From Afipia massiliensis (GTDB taxonomy: Bacteria; Pseudomonadota; Alphaproteobacteria; Rhizobiales; Xanthobacteraceae), in assembly GCF_001006325.2 (NCBI RefSeq), contig NZ_LBIA02000001.1:496001-560000 (forward strand): a stretch of 64,000 nucleotides of DNA, read 5' to 3'. The notes beneath the pieces are model-generated. The model had not been told where the DNA came from, made no database searches, and worked only from the letters and a program-made list of their open reading frames with translations. Both the position numbers and the translations under genes were made by a program. Shown piece by piece: positions 9,990 to 20,051 of this stretch (position 1 is the stretch's first letter; each line of letters begins with the position of its first letter).

Positions 9990-10682
9990 ATGTCCTCGTT
10001 CGGCTCAAAAATTATCGTTCTCCTCGCAGGTCTTGCGCTCGCCGGCTGCATGCAGGCGACCTCGGCCACTTTCGAGAAATCATCGGATGCCAATCTCAAG
10101 CCGCGCGACAAAGAGCTTCTCGCGAAGGCGAAGTACGAGAAGGTTGAGGTTCCGCAGCCGTTCCGGCGCGCGATCGTGAACTATCATCGCAAGGAAACGC
10201 CGGGCTCCATCGTCGTGGATTCCGACAATCACTATCTTTACTACGTCCTCGAGGGTGGCAAGGCGATCCGCTACGGCATCACCGTTGGCGAGGAAGCGCT
10301 TGCGTTCTCCGGCATCGCCCGCGTCGGCAACATGCAGGAATGGCCGAAGTGGACCCCGACCGCAGACATTCACAAGCGCATCGAAGGCCTGCCGCAGTCC
10401 GTGCCCGGCGGTCCTGACAATCCGCTCGGCGCGCGCGCGCTCTATCTCTATCAAGGCAACAAGGACACGCTGTTCCGCATTCACGGCACCAACCAGCCGG
10501 AATATATCGGCGCATCGATTTCCTCGGGCTGCATCCGCATGACCAACGAGGACGTGATCGATCTCTACAGCCGCGCGAAACAAGGCAGCGTGGTGGTTGT
10601 GCTCGAACCCAAGCAGGGCGACTCCCCCTTCAATTCGAAGATGGCATTGCAGGGCGCAAGCGGCGGCACGGGTCCGTTCTGA
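9990..10682 (+). CDS. L,D-transpeptidase (YkuD/ErfK family), probable lipoprotein
   Basis: The 230-aa periplasmic enzyme is expected to form 3-3 cross-links in peptidoglycan or to attach proteins to it. A signal peptide ends in the lipobox LALAGC (Cys20). The YkuD domain (about residues 65-205) has the catalytic motif HGTNQPE...SISSGCIRM, with the nucleophilic Cys in SSGC and the His upstream. A rho-independent terminator lies directly after the stop. Such enzymes are numerous in this group, so the specific cell-wall role is open. Confidence 0.92.
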   Translation: MSSFGSKIIVLLAGLALAGCMQATSATFEKSSDANLKPRDKELLAKAKYEKVEVPQPFRRAIVNYHRKETPGSIVVDSDNHYLYYVLEGGKAIRYGITVGEEALAFSGIARVGNMQEWPKWTPTADIHKRIEGLPQSVPGGPDNPLGARALYLYQGNKDTLFRIHGTNQPEYIGASISSGCIRMTNEDVIDLYSRAKQGSVVVVLEPKQGDSPFNSKMALQGASGGTGPF

Positions 10683-10707
10683 ACGCTTCGCTTTCCTTGA
10701 TCTGATC

Positions 10708-10735
10708 AAAAGCGCCGGCCGGTCCGGCGCTTTTT
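10708..10735 (+). terminator. Rho-independent terminator of the L,D-transpeptidase gene
   Basis: An 11-bp stem aaaagcgccgg / ccggcgctttt with a five-base loop and trailing T run. It abuts the stop codon of the convergent extensin-like gene, so it probably serves both directions. Confidence 0.85.
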
Positions 10736-11730
10736 CATTGAGGGCTGGTCTGACGCGAGAGCGCACGGCGCGGCTTGGCGGATGATGCAGGCTTGTCGCC
10801 CGCGCCGCCTGAAGCCGCCTGCGGCGCATCATCGGAAGGCTGCTCGGACGCACCCTCCTGCTCGCTGGCGCGCGGCGGAGCCTCCTGCGGCCTCTCCGCC
10901 GGCATCAGGGGCGCAACGGCCGGCAGCGGATCGTAGACGCCCCACTGGCAGAGCTTGTAGCCGTTGCGCCGCTGGGCGAGATCGAGATGGATATGGTCCT
11001 CATGGTACCAATCCGAACCCGGCCCAAGCACGGTGGTAAATCGGGTACAGACCGACGCCAGCACCTTCTCACGGATCTCACGCGACACAGTACGGTCGGT
11101 CAGCGACAGCGTATTGCCATTGGCGAACCTCAGACCGCGCACGTCGAGCGCATTGGCAAGTCCGTGTTCGGAGAGTTTGGCATTCTTGACCCGATTGCGG
11201 CCACGGCATTCGAATGAATCGAAGTTATCGAGCTCGCTGATCGTGGTGCCCAGCGTCGCTGCCAGTGGCGCCATGTCGGCGCGGACCCAGTCGGCGACCG
11301 CGGCAGCCATCGTACAGCGCAGGATCGCGGCAGGCTTCACCGCCACCCGCTGGGTCGGCGACAACACGATCGCCTCCAGCCGGACGAGATCCTCGCCGCC
11401 GCATCCACCCGGGCCCTTAATGGCCGGGATCGAGGGCGCGATGGCGATGCTTTCGGTCAGCGCCAGCCTGCATGCCGAAAGTTCAGGCGGTTTAACCTCT
11501 TCGGGCTGCTGCGTGGGCTCTGCCTGATCAGTTGCACGCCCCTGTACGCCTTCGGCTGCCGGCGCTTCGGCCGGGCGTGGCCGCGGCAGCGGCACATTTG
11601 CGCTTGCCTCCATCAAAACGGCGAAGGTAAGGACCAGCGCAACCGCCATGGTGACGGGCAGCGGTGGCCGGCGGGTGGCATGCCAGCCAGAAGGCCATTT
11701 GCGGCCCGCGTTGTCCGCGCTAAAGTTCAT
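10735..11730 (-). CDS. Extensin-like C-terminal domain protein
   Basis: The 331-aa exported protein has an N-terminal hydrophobic segment (about residues 27-45) followed by a proline-rich linker starting NVPLPRPRP. An 'extensin-like protein C-terminus' domain covers about residues 85-260 and holds conserved cysteines (SACRLAL, GGCGGEDL, ILRCTMA, FECRGRN). It also has the 'LSEHGLANALDVRG' and 'WYHEDHIHLDL' motifs, which resemble the metal-binding HxxxxxxD and HxH sites of D-Ala-D-Ala peptidase-like (M15/VanY-type) folds. A wall-related hydrolase role is therefore plausible. The tail after residue 265 is Pro/Ala/Ser-rich and low in complexity. Confidence 0.8.
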   Translation of the reverse strand: MNFSADNAGRKWPSGWHATRRPPLPVTMAVALVLTFAVLMEASANVPLPRPRPAEAPAAEGVQGRATDQAEPTQQPEEVKPPELSACRLALTESIAIAPSIPAIKGPGGCGGEDLVRLEAIVLSPTQRVAVKPAAILRCTMAAAVADWVRADMAPLAATLGTTISELDNFDSFECRGRNRVKNAKLSEHGLANALDVRGLRFANGNTLSLTDRTVSREIREKVLASVCTRFTTVLGPGSDWYHEDHIHLDLAQRRNGYKLCQWGVYDPLPAVAPLMPAERPQEAPPRASEQEGASEQPSDDAPQAASGGAGDKPASSAKPRRALSRQTSPQ

Positions 11731-11793
11731 TCAGGTCCCTTCGGGGAGCGCCCAATCACCAAACAAAAGACTGCCTTCAGGAGGAGATACCGG

Positions 11794-13422
11794 ATGCTTG
11801 GATTGATGCAAAATTGGCCCTTGTTGTGTCATCGGATTATCGATCACGCAGCGGCCATTCACGGCAAGCAGGAAGTCGTGACGCGATCGGTCGAAGGACC
11901 CATCCACCGCACCAACTATGCCGAAATCCGCGCGCGCGCGCTGAAGGTCGGCCAGCAGCTCGACAAGCATGGCATCAAGATCGGCGACCGCGTCGCCACC
12001 ATCGCGTGGAATACCTGGCGTCATCTCGAAGCATGGTACGGCATCATGGGCATCGGCGCCATTTGCCATACCGTGAACCCGCGGCTGTTCCCGGACCAGA
12101 TCGTCTGGATCGTCAATCATGCGCAAGACCGCATCATGATGACGGACCTCACCTTTGTGCCGCTGCTGGAAAAGATCGCCGACAAGATGCCGTCCGTCGA
12201 ACGCTTCATCGTGTTCACCGACAAGGCGCACATGCCGCAGACCACGCTGAAGAACGCGATCTCCTATGAGGAATGGATCGCGGAAGTCGACGGCAACTTC
12301 CAGTGGAAGGAGTTCGACGAGAACACTGCCGCTGCAATGTGCTACACGTCAGGCACCACCGGTGATCCGAAGGGCGTGCTCTATTCGCACCGCTCGAACG
12401 TTCTCCACGCGCTGATGGCCAACAACACCGACGCGCTCGGCACCCGTGCCAGCGACACCATGCTGCCGGTGGTGCCGCTATTCCACGCCAACAGCTGGGG
12501 CATCGCGTTCTCGGCGCCGACCATGGGCACCAAGCTGGTGATGCCGGGCGCCAAGCTCGACGGCGCATCGGTCTACGAACTGCTTTCGACCGAGAGAGTG
12601 ACCTATACCGCCGGCGTGCCGACGGTTTGGCTGATGCTGCTACAGTACATGGCCGCGGAAAAGAAGACGCTGCCCGACCTCAAGGTCCTGATCTGCGGCG
12701 GCTCGGCGATGCCGCGGTCGATGATCAAGGCTTTCGTCGATCAGGGCGTCGAGGTTCGCCATGCCTGGGGCATGACGGAAATGAGCCCGATCGGTACGGT
12801 CGGCGCGCTCAAGCCGCCCTTCGCAAACCTCACCGGCGATCCCCGGCTCGATATCCTGCAGACGCAGGGTTATCCGCCGTTCGGCGTGCAGATGAAGATC
12901 ACCGACGACAACGGCAAGGATCTGCCGTGGGACGGCAAGACCTTCGGCCGCCTCAAGGTGAGCGGTCCGTCGATCTCGAAAGCCTATTACCGCGTCGAAA
13001 CCAACATCCTCGACGACAAGGGCTTCTTCGATACCGGCGACGTCGCCACCATCGACGCCGACGCCTACATGCGGATCACCGACCGCTCCAAGGACGTGAT
13101 CAAGTCGGGCGGCGAATGGATTTCGTCGATCGATCTCGAAAACCTCGCGGTCGGCCACCCGAAGGTGCTGGAAGCCGCCGTCATCGGCGTCCATCATCCG
13201 AAGTGGGACGAGCGGCCGCTGCTCATCGTGCAGCTCAAGCCCGAGCAGAAGGCAAGCCGCGACGAGATCCTGCAGTACATGGACGGCAAGATCGCAAAGT
13301 GGTGGATGCCGGATGACGTCCAGTTTGTGGACGCCATCCCTCACACCGCAACCGGCAAGATCCTGAAGACCGCCCTCCGGGATCAATTCAAGAACTACCA
13401 GTTCCCGACCGCAGCCGCCTAA
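11794..13422 (+). CDS. Long/medium-chain fatty-acid--CoA ligase
   Basis: This adenylate-forming enzyme activates fatty acids to acyl-CoA by way of acyl-AMP. The 542-aa protein carries the AMP-binding signature [18 protein letters not shown] (about residue 185), the '[10 protein letters not shown]' A5 motif, '[11 protein letters not shown]' (A7), and the C-terminal catalytic lysine region '[15 protein letters not shown]'. The start at 11794 follows a strong GGAGGAGAT ribosome site; the frame is open further upstream but without homology. Chain-length preference is not readable. A terminator follows. Confidence 0.92.
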   Translation: MLGLMQNWPLLCHRIIDHAAAIHGKQEVVTRSVEGPIHRTNYAEIRARALKVGQQLDKHGIKIGDRVATIAWNTWRHLEAWYGIMGIGAICHTVNPRLFPDQIVWIVNHAQDRIMMTDLTFVPLLEKIADKMPSVERFIVFTDKAHMPQTTLKNAISYEEWIAEVDGNFQWKEFDENTAAAMCYTSGTTGDPKGVLYSHRSNVLHALMANNTDALGTRASDTMLPVVPLFHANSWGIAFSAPTMGTKLVMPGAKLDGASVYELLSTERVTYTAGVPTVWLMLLQYMAAEKKTLPDLKVLICGGSAMPRSMIKAFVDQGVEVRHAWGMTEMSPIGTVGALKPPFANLTGDPRLDILQTQGYPPFGVQMKITDDNGKDLPWDGKTFGRLKVSGPSISKAYYRVETNILDDKGFFDTGDVATIDADAYMRITDRSKDVIKSGGEWISSIDLENLAVGHPKVLEAAVIGVHHPKWDERPLLIVQLKPEQKASRDEILQYMDGKIAKWWMPDDVQFVDAIPHTATGKILKTALRDQFKNYQFPTAAA

Positions 13423-13445
13423 GGCTGTTGATCCGGTTCGACGTA

Positions 13446-13471
13446 ATGCCCGGCCTCGTGCCGGGCATTTT
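13446..13471 (+). terminator. Rho-independent terminator after the acyl-CoA ligase gene
   Basis: Stem atgcccggc / gccgggcat with a five-base loop followed by TTT. The stem sequence resembles the REP-like family seen elsewhere in the window (for example 43087), so a repeat may have been adopted as terminator. Confidence 0.75.
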
Positions 13472-13568
13472 CGTGCCTGATTTCCAAACGTGCTTCCCAC
13501 CGGCCCTGAAAATGCGCTAGGTCACCGGCGCGCCCCTTTCAGTCCGGCGCAGGGAATGGATTCGAGGC

Positions 13569-14417
13569 ATGGCTCGCCGAATTGCCGCCGCTTATCAGAT
13601 GGAGCCTATCTCCGCTCTCGCGTCGTGGTCGCGGCGTCTTGCGGTGTTCTCGCTGATCGCATCGATCGTGGCGGTCGTCATCGTCCGGTTCGGATTTCTC
13701 GACTTCAAACCGGCGCTGACGACGTTCTTCGGCGCGCTCGCCTGTGCCGGTCTCTCAATCCTGGTCGGCCTCGCCGCGTTTGCCGCCATCTGGCAAAATG
13801 GCTCGCGCGGCATGAGCCGCATCCTGCTGGCCTTTCTGATCGACGCCGCGATCCTCGCCTACCCGGCTTACCTCGCCTTCCAGTTCCGCACGCTGCCGGC
13901 GATTCACGACATCACCACCGACCCGATCGATCCGCCACGCTTCGAGGCGCTGGCGCGGCTGCGCGCCGGCGATGGCGCAAACCCGGCCGTCTACGCGGGT
14001 CTCTACTCCGCCGAACAGCAGCGTATCGCCTACCCTGATGTCGAACCGATCAATATCGACGTGCCCGTGCTGAAAGCCTACGAGATGGCGCTGCGTCAGG
14101 TGAACCGGCACAAGTGGCTGGTGATCGACGAACGCCCGCCGCAGCCGCCCCAACGGATCGGCCGTATCGAGGCCGTGGCACGGACGCCGATCATGGGTTT
14201 CCGCGAAGACGTCGCGATCCGCATCATGCCCGACGGCGACGGCGCGCGTGTCGATCTTCGCTCATCGTCTCGCTATTTCGAGCATGACCTCGGCTCCAAC
14301 GCGGCACGCATCATCAAATTCGCGGAAGAACTGAATGACGCCGTGGATACCGCGCAGCCGGTGAAGAAGCTGATTACGCCAGCGAAGCCTCAGGCCAAGG
14401 GCGCGACCAAGCGATAG
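13569..14417 (+). CDS. DUF1499 domain-containing membrane protein
   Basis: The 282-aa protein has an N-terminal membrane region of three predicted helices (about residues 22-45, 52-78, 85-110) and a C-terminal DUF1499 domain (about 125-265) with 'VARTPIMGFREDVAIRIMP' and 'VDLRSSSRYFEHDLGSNAARI'. Function is unknown. Its 3' end overlaps the convergent MBL hydrolase gene by 28 bp. Ala/Lys-rich residues make up the last 20 positions. Confidence 0.82.
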   Translation: MARRIAAAYQMEPISALASWSRRLAVFSLIASIVAVVIVRFGFLDFKPALTTFFGALACAGLSILVGLAAFAAIWQNGSRGMSRILLAFLIDAAILAYPAYLAFQFRTLPAIHDITTDPIDPPRFEALARLRAGDGANPAVYAGLYSAEQQRIAYPDVEPINIDVPVLKAYEMALRQVNRHKWLVIDERPPQPPQRIGRIEAVARTPIMGFREDVAIRIMPDGDGARVDLRSSSRYFEHDLGSNAARIIKFAEELNDAVDTAQPVKKLITPAKPQAKGATKR

Positions 14418-15319
14418 GTGCCGTCGATGGTCGGATCGCCGTCGGTCGCAACCACGTCGCGCGCAACCAGATCTTCAAGGTGTGCCAGCACCGAATAACC
14501 GGCAGCGCCCACCAGCCGCGGATCGATGCCGATATAGCTCGCACGCACGATGGTCGGGATATCGGCCTCGCCCTTGGCCAGCCGGTGCAAAATCGACGCC
14601 TCGCGAGCCTTGCGGTGACGGATGAGGAACTTCACGAACCGCACGGCATCAGGAATTTCCGGACCGTGACCGGAGAAATAGAGTTGCTCGTCGCGAAGCG
14701 CCAGCCTCTCGAGCGAGGCCATATAATCGACCATCGATCCATCGGGCGGCACCACGATCGACGTCGACCAGCCCATCACGTGATCGCCGACGAACATCAG
14801 CTTCCGTTCGGGCCAGGCAAAGGCGATGTGGTTGGCGGTGTGTCCTGGCGTCGCGATAACTTCCAGCCGCCAGCCATCCCCCTTCACGACATCGCCATCC
14901 TTGAGGATGCGATCCGGGCGGAAATTCCAGTCGCCGCCGGACTCGGTGGCGCGGGTTTCACTGGCATAGGCCGGGCGCGAAGCGCGATGCTGCCCTTCGG
15001 CGTACACTGTCGCACCGGTCGCGGCCTTGATGCGGGCGACGCCGGGTGAATGATCGTTGTGGGTGTGCGTAACGAGAATATGCGTGACGGTCTCGCCGCG
15101 CACCGCGTCGAGCAACACCTGCGTATGAGCCTCATCGACCGGACCAGGATCGATAATCGCGACATTCCCCTTGCCGACGATATAGCTCACCGTTCCGGTA
15201 AACGTGAACGGGCTGGGGTTGTTGCACAACACGCGCCGTACGCCGGGGACCACTTCGTCCACGACACCGGGCGCGAGAGGAAAATCCCGATTGAACGGAA
15301 TGTCGTCGTTATCGCTCAA
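14390..15319 (-). CDS. MBL-fold metallo-hydrolase (beta-lactamase-like 2 / LACTB2 type)
   Basis: The 309-aa cytoplasmic hydrolase has the metallo-beta-lactamase zinc motif HTHNDHSPG near residue 85, further metal ligands in 'ATPGHTANHIAF' and 'FVGDHVMGW', and a final ligand in 'YFSGHGPEI'. A C-terminal winged-helix-like region (about 225-309, with 'AAGYSVLAHLEDLVARDVV') matches the LACTB2/glyoxalase II-like subgroup. The substrate is not identifiable. The gene is 27 bases downstream of gcdH on the same strand, so the two are probably co-transcribed. Confidence 0.88.
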   Translation of the reverse strand: MSDNDDIPFNRDFPLAPGVVDEVVPGVRRVLCNNPSPFTFTGTVSYIVGKGNVAIIDPGPVDEAHTQVLLDAVRGETVTHILVTHTHNDHSPGVARIKAATGATVYAEGQHRASRPAYASETRATESGGDWNFRPDRILKDGDVVKGDGWRLEVIATPGHTANHIAFAWPERKLMFVGDHVMGWSTSIVVPPDGSMVDYMASLERLALRDEQLYFSGHGPEIPDAVRFVKFLIRHRKAREASILHRLAKGEADIPTIVRASYIGIDPRLVGAAGYSVLAHLEDLVARDVVATDGDPTIDGTYRLVAPLA

Positions 15320-15346
15320 GCTTGCACCTCACGCGATCAGGCGTTC

Positions 15347-16561
15347 TTAAGAAAACGCCTGAATGCCGGTGATGGCGCGGCCGAGGATGAGGGCGTGGAC
15401 GTCGTGGGTGCCCTCATAGGTATTCACGGTTTCCAGGTTCTGCGCGTGACGCATCACGTGATACTCGCTCGAGATGCCGTTGCCGCCGTGCATGTCGCGG
15501 GCCATGCGCGCAATGTCCAGCGCCTTGCCGCAGTTGTTGCGCTTCATGATCGAGATCATCTCGGGGGCCATCCTGCCGTCGTCCATCAGGCGGCCGAGTC
15601 GCAGCGAACCCTGCAGGCCGAGTGCGATCTCGGTTTCCATGTCGGCGAGCTTCTTCTGCACGAGCTGGGTCGCGGCCAGCGGACGGTTGAACTGCTTGCG
15701 GTCGAGCGTGTACTGCCGCGCGCGGGCGAAGCAGTCTTCCGCCGCGCCCATCGCACCCCATGAAATACCGTAGCGGGCGCGGTTGAGGCAGCCGAAGGGA
15801 CCCGCCAGACCCGACACGTTCGGCAGCAGCGCGCTTTCCGGAACGACGACGCCGTCCATCACGACTTCGCCGGTGATCGAGGCGCGCAAGCTCAGCTTGC
15901 CGCCGATCTTCGGCGCGGACAGGCCCTTCATACCCTTCTCGAGGATGAAGCCTCGGACCTTGTTGTCGTGCGCGGTGGACTTCGCCCACACCACGAACAC
16001 GTCGGCGATCGGCGCATTGGAAATCCACATCTTCGAGCCGGTCAGACGATAGCCGTCGGCGACCTTCTCGGCGCGAGTCTTCATGCCATCCGGATCCGAA
16101 CCGGCATCGGGCTCGGTCAGGCCGAAGCAGCCGACCCACTCGCCGGTGGCGAGCTTGGGCAGATACTTCTTGCGCTGGCTCTCGTCGCCGTAGGCATAGA
16201 TCGGATACATCACCAGCGACGACTGCACGCTGTTCATCGAGCGATAGCCGGAATCGACCCGCTCGATCTCGCGCGCGACCAGGCCATAGGCGACGTAGCT
16301 TGCGTTGGCGCAGCCGTACTCTTCTGGCAGCGTGACGCCGATCAGGCCGAGTTCGCCCATCTCGTTGAAGATTTCGCGATCGGTCTTCTCTTCAAGATAC
16401 GCCTGCGTCACGCGCGGCAGCAGCTTGTCCTGAGCGTAGGCCCGCGCGGTGTCGCGGATCATGCGCTCGTCCTCGGTCAACTGATCGTCGAGCAGGAACG
16501 GATCGTCCCACTGGAATGTCGCCTTGGCGGGCTTGTCCTTGGTCTGCGGACGGGCACTCAT
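15347..16561 (-). CDS. gcdH: Glutaryl-CoA dehydrogenase
   Basis: This FAD enzyme oxidises and decarboxylates glutaryl-CoA to crotonyl-CoA in lysine, tryptophan and aromatic-acid breakdown, passing electrons to ETF. The 404-aa length fits the acyl-CoA dehydrogenase family. The FAD/substrate signatures '[13 protein letters not shown]' and '[19 protein letters not shown]' are present, and the catalytic glutamate E383 lies in '[18 protein letters not shown]', a pattern characteristic of GcdH rather than chain-length acyl-CoA dehydrogenases. A ribosome site (AAGGAT) precedes the ATG. ETF-QO, a later electron acceptor, is partly encoded at the far end of this window. Confidence 0.93.
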   Translation of the reverse strand: MSARPQTKDKPAKATFQWDDPFLLDDQLTEDERMIRDTARAYAQDKLLPRVTQAYLEEKTDREIFNEMGELGLIGVTLPEEYGCANASYVAYGLVAREIERVDSGYRSMNSVQSSLVMYPIYAYGDESQRKKYLPKLATGEWVGCFGLTEPDAGSDPDGMKTRAEKVADGYRLTGSKMWISNAPIADVFVVWAKSTAHDNKVRGFILEKGMKGLSAPKIGGKLSLRASITGEVVMDGVVVPESALLPNVSGLAGPFGCLNRARYGISWGAMGAAEDCFARARQYTLDRKQFNRPLAATQLVQKKLADMETEIALGLQGSLRLGRLMDDGRMAPEMISIMKRNNCGKALDIARMARDMHGGNGISSEYHVMRHAQNLETVNTYEGTHDVHALILGRAITGIQAFS

Positions 16562-16659
16562 GACAGTATCCTTTCAGCTTACATCTGCTGTTGAGAAATC
16601 ACGATAAATCGTCGGCGTCAGGTTGCAAGCGCAAAACCAGTTCCGCGCGCGCGTGACGA

Positions 16660-17736
16660 TCAGCCTTCAAACGGCTCGTTGGCGACGATTTCGATGCCAA
16701 ATCCCGAGAGGCCTTTGTAATCGTGCGTCGATGACGTGAGATGCCGGATCGATGTCACGCCGAGATCGCGCAGAATTTGCGCGCCGACGCCGACTTCGCG
16801 CCATTGCCGGTGGCGATCCGCTTCCGCCGAATGATCTTCAGGAATCGGCGCGACCGGCACACCTGCGGCACCGTCGCGCAGATAGACCAGCACACCGCTG
16901 CCGTTTTTCTTGAAATGTTCGAGCGCGGCGAGGACGCGGCCCGACCCAAAGAAGATATCCTTGACGATGTTCGGCTTGTGGAAACGCGCCAGCACGTTCT
17001 GGCCGTTGCCGACGCCCTTGTAGACGAACGCGACGTGATAAATCGGATCGAACGGCGAGCGGTAAGCATAGCCGTCGAGTTGACCGATCGGGCTATCGAC
17101 GGTGAAGGTCGAGACCCGCTCGATCAGCTTCTCGCGCGCCTGCCGGTACGAGATCATGTCAGCGATAGTGACATGCTTGAGGTTGTGCTGGGCCGCGAAC
17201 TTCACGACCTGCTCACCCTTCATCACCGTGCCGTCATCGTTCATCAGTTCGCTGATGACGCCGACCGGCGGCAGGTCGCACAGCTTGCAGAGATCGACCG
17301 CGGCTTCGGTATGACCCGCGCGCAGCAGCACACCGCCATCGCGCGCGATCAACGGAAAGATATGGCCGGGGCGCGCGAAGTCGCTGGCGCCCGCATTGGG
17401 ATTGGCCAGCGCGCGGCAACAGACAGTGCGCTCCTCGGCCGAAATGCCGGTGGTCATGCCGGGCTTGTAGTCGATCGACACCGTGAAGGCGGTGGTGTGA
17501 TTGGAGTCGTTATGGGCGACCATCGGATCGAGCCGCAGGCGGCGAGCGTTATCCGCCGTGATCGGTGCGCAGACGATGCCTGAGGTGTGGCGGATGATGA
17601 AGGCCATCTTCTCCGCTGTACACAAGGTCGCGGCGACGATCAGATCGCCCTCGCCTTCGCGGTCGTCGTCGTCGGTGACCACGACGATTTCACCCGCTGC
17701 AAACGCCTTCAGAACTTCAGGGATAGGATGGGCCAT
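16660..17736 (-). CDS. ribB: 3,4-dihydroxy-2-butanone-4-phosphate synthase with degenerate GTP cyclohydrolase II-like domain
   Basis: The N-terminal domain (about residues 1-200) makes the four-carbon riboflavin precursor from ribulose 5-phosphate. Its acidic motif 'DDDDREGEGDLIVAA' and 'LRAGHTEAAVDLCKL' are intact. The C-terminal ~150 residues align with GTP cyclohydrolase II, but the zinc-binding cysteine pattern (C...GDxFGSxxCDC) is replaced by 'HKPNIVKDIFFGSGRVL', with no cysteine. The second activity is therefore probably lost, and a separate ribA would be needed. I checked the upstream region for an FMN riboswitch and did not recognise one. Confidence 0.9.
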   Translation of the reverse strand: MAHPIPEVLKAFAAGEIVVVTDDDDREGEGDLIVAATLCTAEKMAFIIRHTSGIVCAPITADNARRLRLDPMVAHNDSNHTTAFTVSIDYKPGMTTGISAEERTVCCRALANPNAGASDFARPGHIFPLIARDGGVLLRAGHTEAAVDLCKLCDLPPVGVISELMNDDGTVMKGEQVVKFAAQHNLKHVTIADMISYRQAREKLIERVSTFTVDSPIGQLDGYAYRSPFDPIYHVAFVYKGVGNGQNVLARFHKPNIVKDIFFGSGRVLAALEHFKKNGSGVLVYLRDGAAGVPVAPIPEDHSAEADRHRQWREVGVGAQILRDLGVTSIRHLTSSTHDYKGLSGFGIEIVANEPFEG

Positions 17737-17971
17737 AACGTGCTCGCTCTCAAAAAGGTGCTGATCGTATGGCGCAGGGCGCGGGCGCGCGCAACTGTCC
17801 CGTCCACATGGCCGTCATCCGTAGGCGTTTGACCCGCATGAATGAGAGATATGCCCTCGCTCAATCAGAGCAAGGTCCGGATTTGCGCGCAGGACACCGG
17901 ATTTTCGCAGTTTTAAACGGGAAGGCTTTCGCATGGCGAAACGCGCTCCGACAGCCCCCCGGCAACAGGTA

Positions 17972-19699
17972 TCAGGGCAAGACTTCTTTGCGCTCGGCCA
18001 AAAGACCGTCCATCTCGGCGCGCTTCTCCTGCAGCAGGCCCTGGTCGGCGGCGTCGATGACCTTGTAAAGTTCCTCCGCGTCCGTGATGCGGGTCACCGT
18101 CACGTAATCCGCGCCGGCGGCGTAAATATCCGCTACATCGACCAACAAATCCGCCGTCGATATGATTTTCGCGTCCGGATTCATCGAACGAACATGGCGG
18201 ACCAGCTTTTCGTTGTTGGCGCCCTTCAGCAGCGAATCCGGCACGCTGAGAATGATGATCTCGGCGTTGCCGACACCGGCATGCAGCAAGGTGTCGATAT
18301 TGCTGATATCGCCATAGATAACGTGAATGCCGCGCGCGGTCAGTGTGCGAAACACATTCGGATTGAAGTCGACCACGCTGATCTGATCGAGCAGGGATTT
18401 GTTCTGCCGTTCGATCTCGCTGACCAGCGCGCTCGCCGCACGAAAAAAGCCGAGAATGACGATGCGTCTGGCTGCGCCGTGGCCTCCCTCGTGATCCTCA
18501 TCGGCAGCTTGTGTCTGGTCGAGATCGCGAAACCCTATTCGCTTCATCGCTCCGATGGCCCATCGGGTAATCGGGTCGCTGCGCATGATCACAAAGGTCG
18601 ACAGAACTGCGAGGATCACGAACGCGAATGACGCCGCGTTGGATGTCTCCTGCGTGATGTGCCCGGCGAGGATGCCGGTCTGAATCACGACCAGCGAGAA
18701 TTCGCTGATCTGCGAGAGGTTCAACGCCGGCAACAGGCTGGCGCGAAGCCCCTGCTTCATGAAGTAGAGCGGCAGGAACGTCGTCACCGCCCGGCTGATC
18801 ACCGTAAACGCCGCGATAACGAGAGCCAACCCGATCGTCGACGAACTCGGGATCGGGATCGTCATGCCGAGGGCCACGAAAAACAGCGTAATGAAGAAGT
18901 CCCGCAGCGTGGTGACTTTAGCCGTGACGTCGAGCGCGTAAGGGAATGTCGAGAGCGACACGCCCGCCACGAGCGACCCCATCTCCCGCGACAGATGAAG
19001 TCGCTCCGCGATTTCACCGATCAGGAAGCACCAGGCCAGCGCCCCGAGCATGACGAGTTCCGGGCTCCGCGCAATCTGGTGAAATATCCTGGGCAGCACA
19101 AAGCGGCTGAGGATCATCGCCGTCGCAACCAGCAGGCCGACCCGGCCGATCGACATCAGGACGATGCTGATCTGGAGGTCACCGAGGCTCGGCTGGACCG
19201 CAAGGAACAGGATCGCGAAGATGTCCTGAATAACCAGGACGCCGAGCGTGATGCGCCCCGGCAGCGTATCGAGCTCACGCTTTTCGTAGAGAACCTTGAC
19301 GATGATGACCGTGCTCGAGAGAGCGCAGGCAACCGTCAGATACAGCGCATCGAACTTGCCGCCCCCCAGCGACAGGCCGATGGCAAGGAAGAACGCGAGA
19401 CCGAGCACGCAGGCGCCGATCAATTGCCCGCCCGCGGCGAACAGGATCACGCGGCCGGCCCGGATGATCTTTTTCAGGTCGATTTCCAGCCCGATCATGA
19501 ACAGCATGAAGATCAGGCCAAGCTCGGAAATCGTGCGGATCGATTCCTCGGACTTCACCCAGCCCATGCCGAACGGGCCGATGATGAAGCCACCGACCAG
19601 ATAGGCGAGGATCAGAGGTTGCCGGAAAAAATGCGCGGCTAGGCCAAGCACCCAGGCAAACAGGATCGAAAAGGTAATATCGCGAATAAGTTCGTGCAT
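17972..19699 (-). CDS. CPA2-family monovalent cation:proton antiporter with RCK domain
   Basis: The 575-aa inner-membrane protein has about 12-13 transmembrane helices (residues 1-390) of the Na+/H+ exchanger type, including 'LIFMLFMIGLEIDLKKI' and 'VACALSSTVIIVKVL'. A cytoplasmic TrkA-N/RCK-like Rossmann domain follows (about 410-530). In the RCK domain the usual GxGxxG is replaced by LGFFRAAS, so NAD binding may be altered. The likely role is K+ or Na+ efflux coupled to proton entry, as in KefB/YbaL. I chose the ATG at 19699 (MHELIRDITFSILFAW) because it begins the first helix; the frame stays open to 19777. Confidence 0.87.
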   Translation of the reverse strand: MHELIRDITFSILFAWVLGLAAHFFRQPLILAYLVGGFIIGPFGMGWVKSEESIRTISELGLIFMLFMIGLEIDLKKIIRAGRVILFAAGGQLIGACVLGLAFFLAIGLSLGGGKFDALYLTVACALSSTVIIVKVLYEKRELDTLPGRITLGVLVIQDIFAILFLAVQPSLGDLQISIVLMSIGRVGLLVATAMILSRFVLPRIFHQIARSPELVMLGALAWCFLIGEIAERLHLSREMGSLVAGVSLSTFPYALDVTAKVTTLRDFFITLFFVALGMTIPIPSSSTIGLALVIAAFTVISRAVTTFLPLYFMKQGLRASLLPALNLSQISEFSLVVIQTGILAGHITQETSNAASFAFVILAVLSTFVIMRSDPITRWAIGAMKRIGFRDLDQTQAADEDHEGGHGAARRIVILGFFRAASALVSEIERQNKSLLDQISVVDFNPNVFRTLTARGIHVIYGDISNIDTLLHAGVGNAEIIILSVPDSLLKGANNEKLVRHVRSMNPDAKIISTADLLVDVADIYAAGADYVTVTRITDAEELYKVIDAADQGLLQEKRAEMDGLLAERKEVLP

Positions 19700-20051
19700 G
19701 CCCTCGGCCGGCTCGGCAGCGTCAAAAATGCCTGAATCAAGCCTGTGTATAAGGACCAAAGACCGCCATGAAAGCAATATCCATGGCGCATTTTACGCGA
19801 TCCGGGTTCTCGGCTGAGAGCAGTTTGCCGCAGCTTTTACCTCTGGCCTTGAATTTGAACATGTTGGCGGCCGAGAGTGCAGAGGGTGCCGCATGATTGT
19901 GCGACAAGTCCGCGCGGAACGCTGCCCGATGGTGACCGCGAAGTGACAATCATTAAAAACACGCTCACCCGAATCGCTCCGTGGCTTGAATAACGACTCC
20001 GCCTGTATAGGTTCGCGCGGGGACTCGGGGCACCACAAGAAGAAGCTGGTC

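Noticed and set aside
10735-11730. VanY/M15 peptidase instead of extensin-like protein
   Set aside because: The Cys pattern and domain order match the extensin-like C-terminal family; peptidase activity is mentioned only as a possibility from the His/Asp motifs.
17737-17971. Possible FMN riboswitch before the ribB-like gene
   Set aside because: I looked for the conserved RFN core (paired GGGC/GCC helices and conserved junction bases) on the minus strand and could not recognise it.
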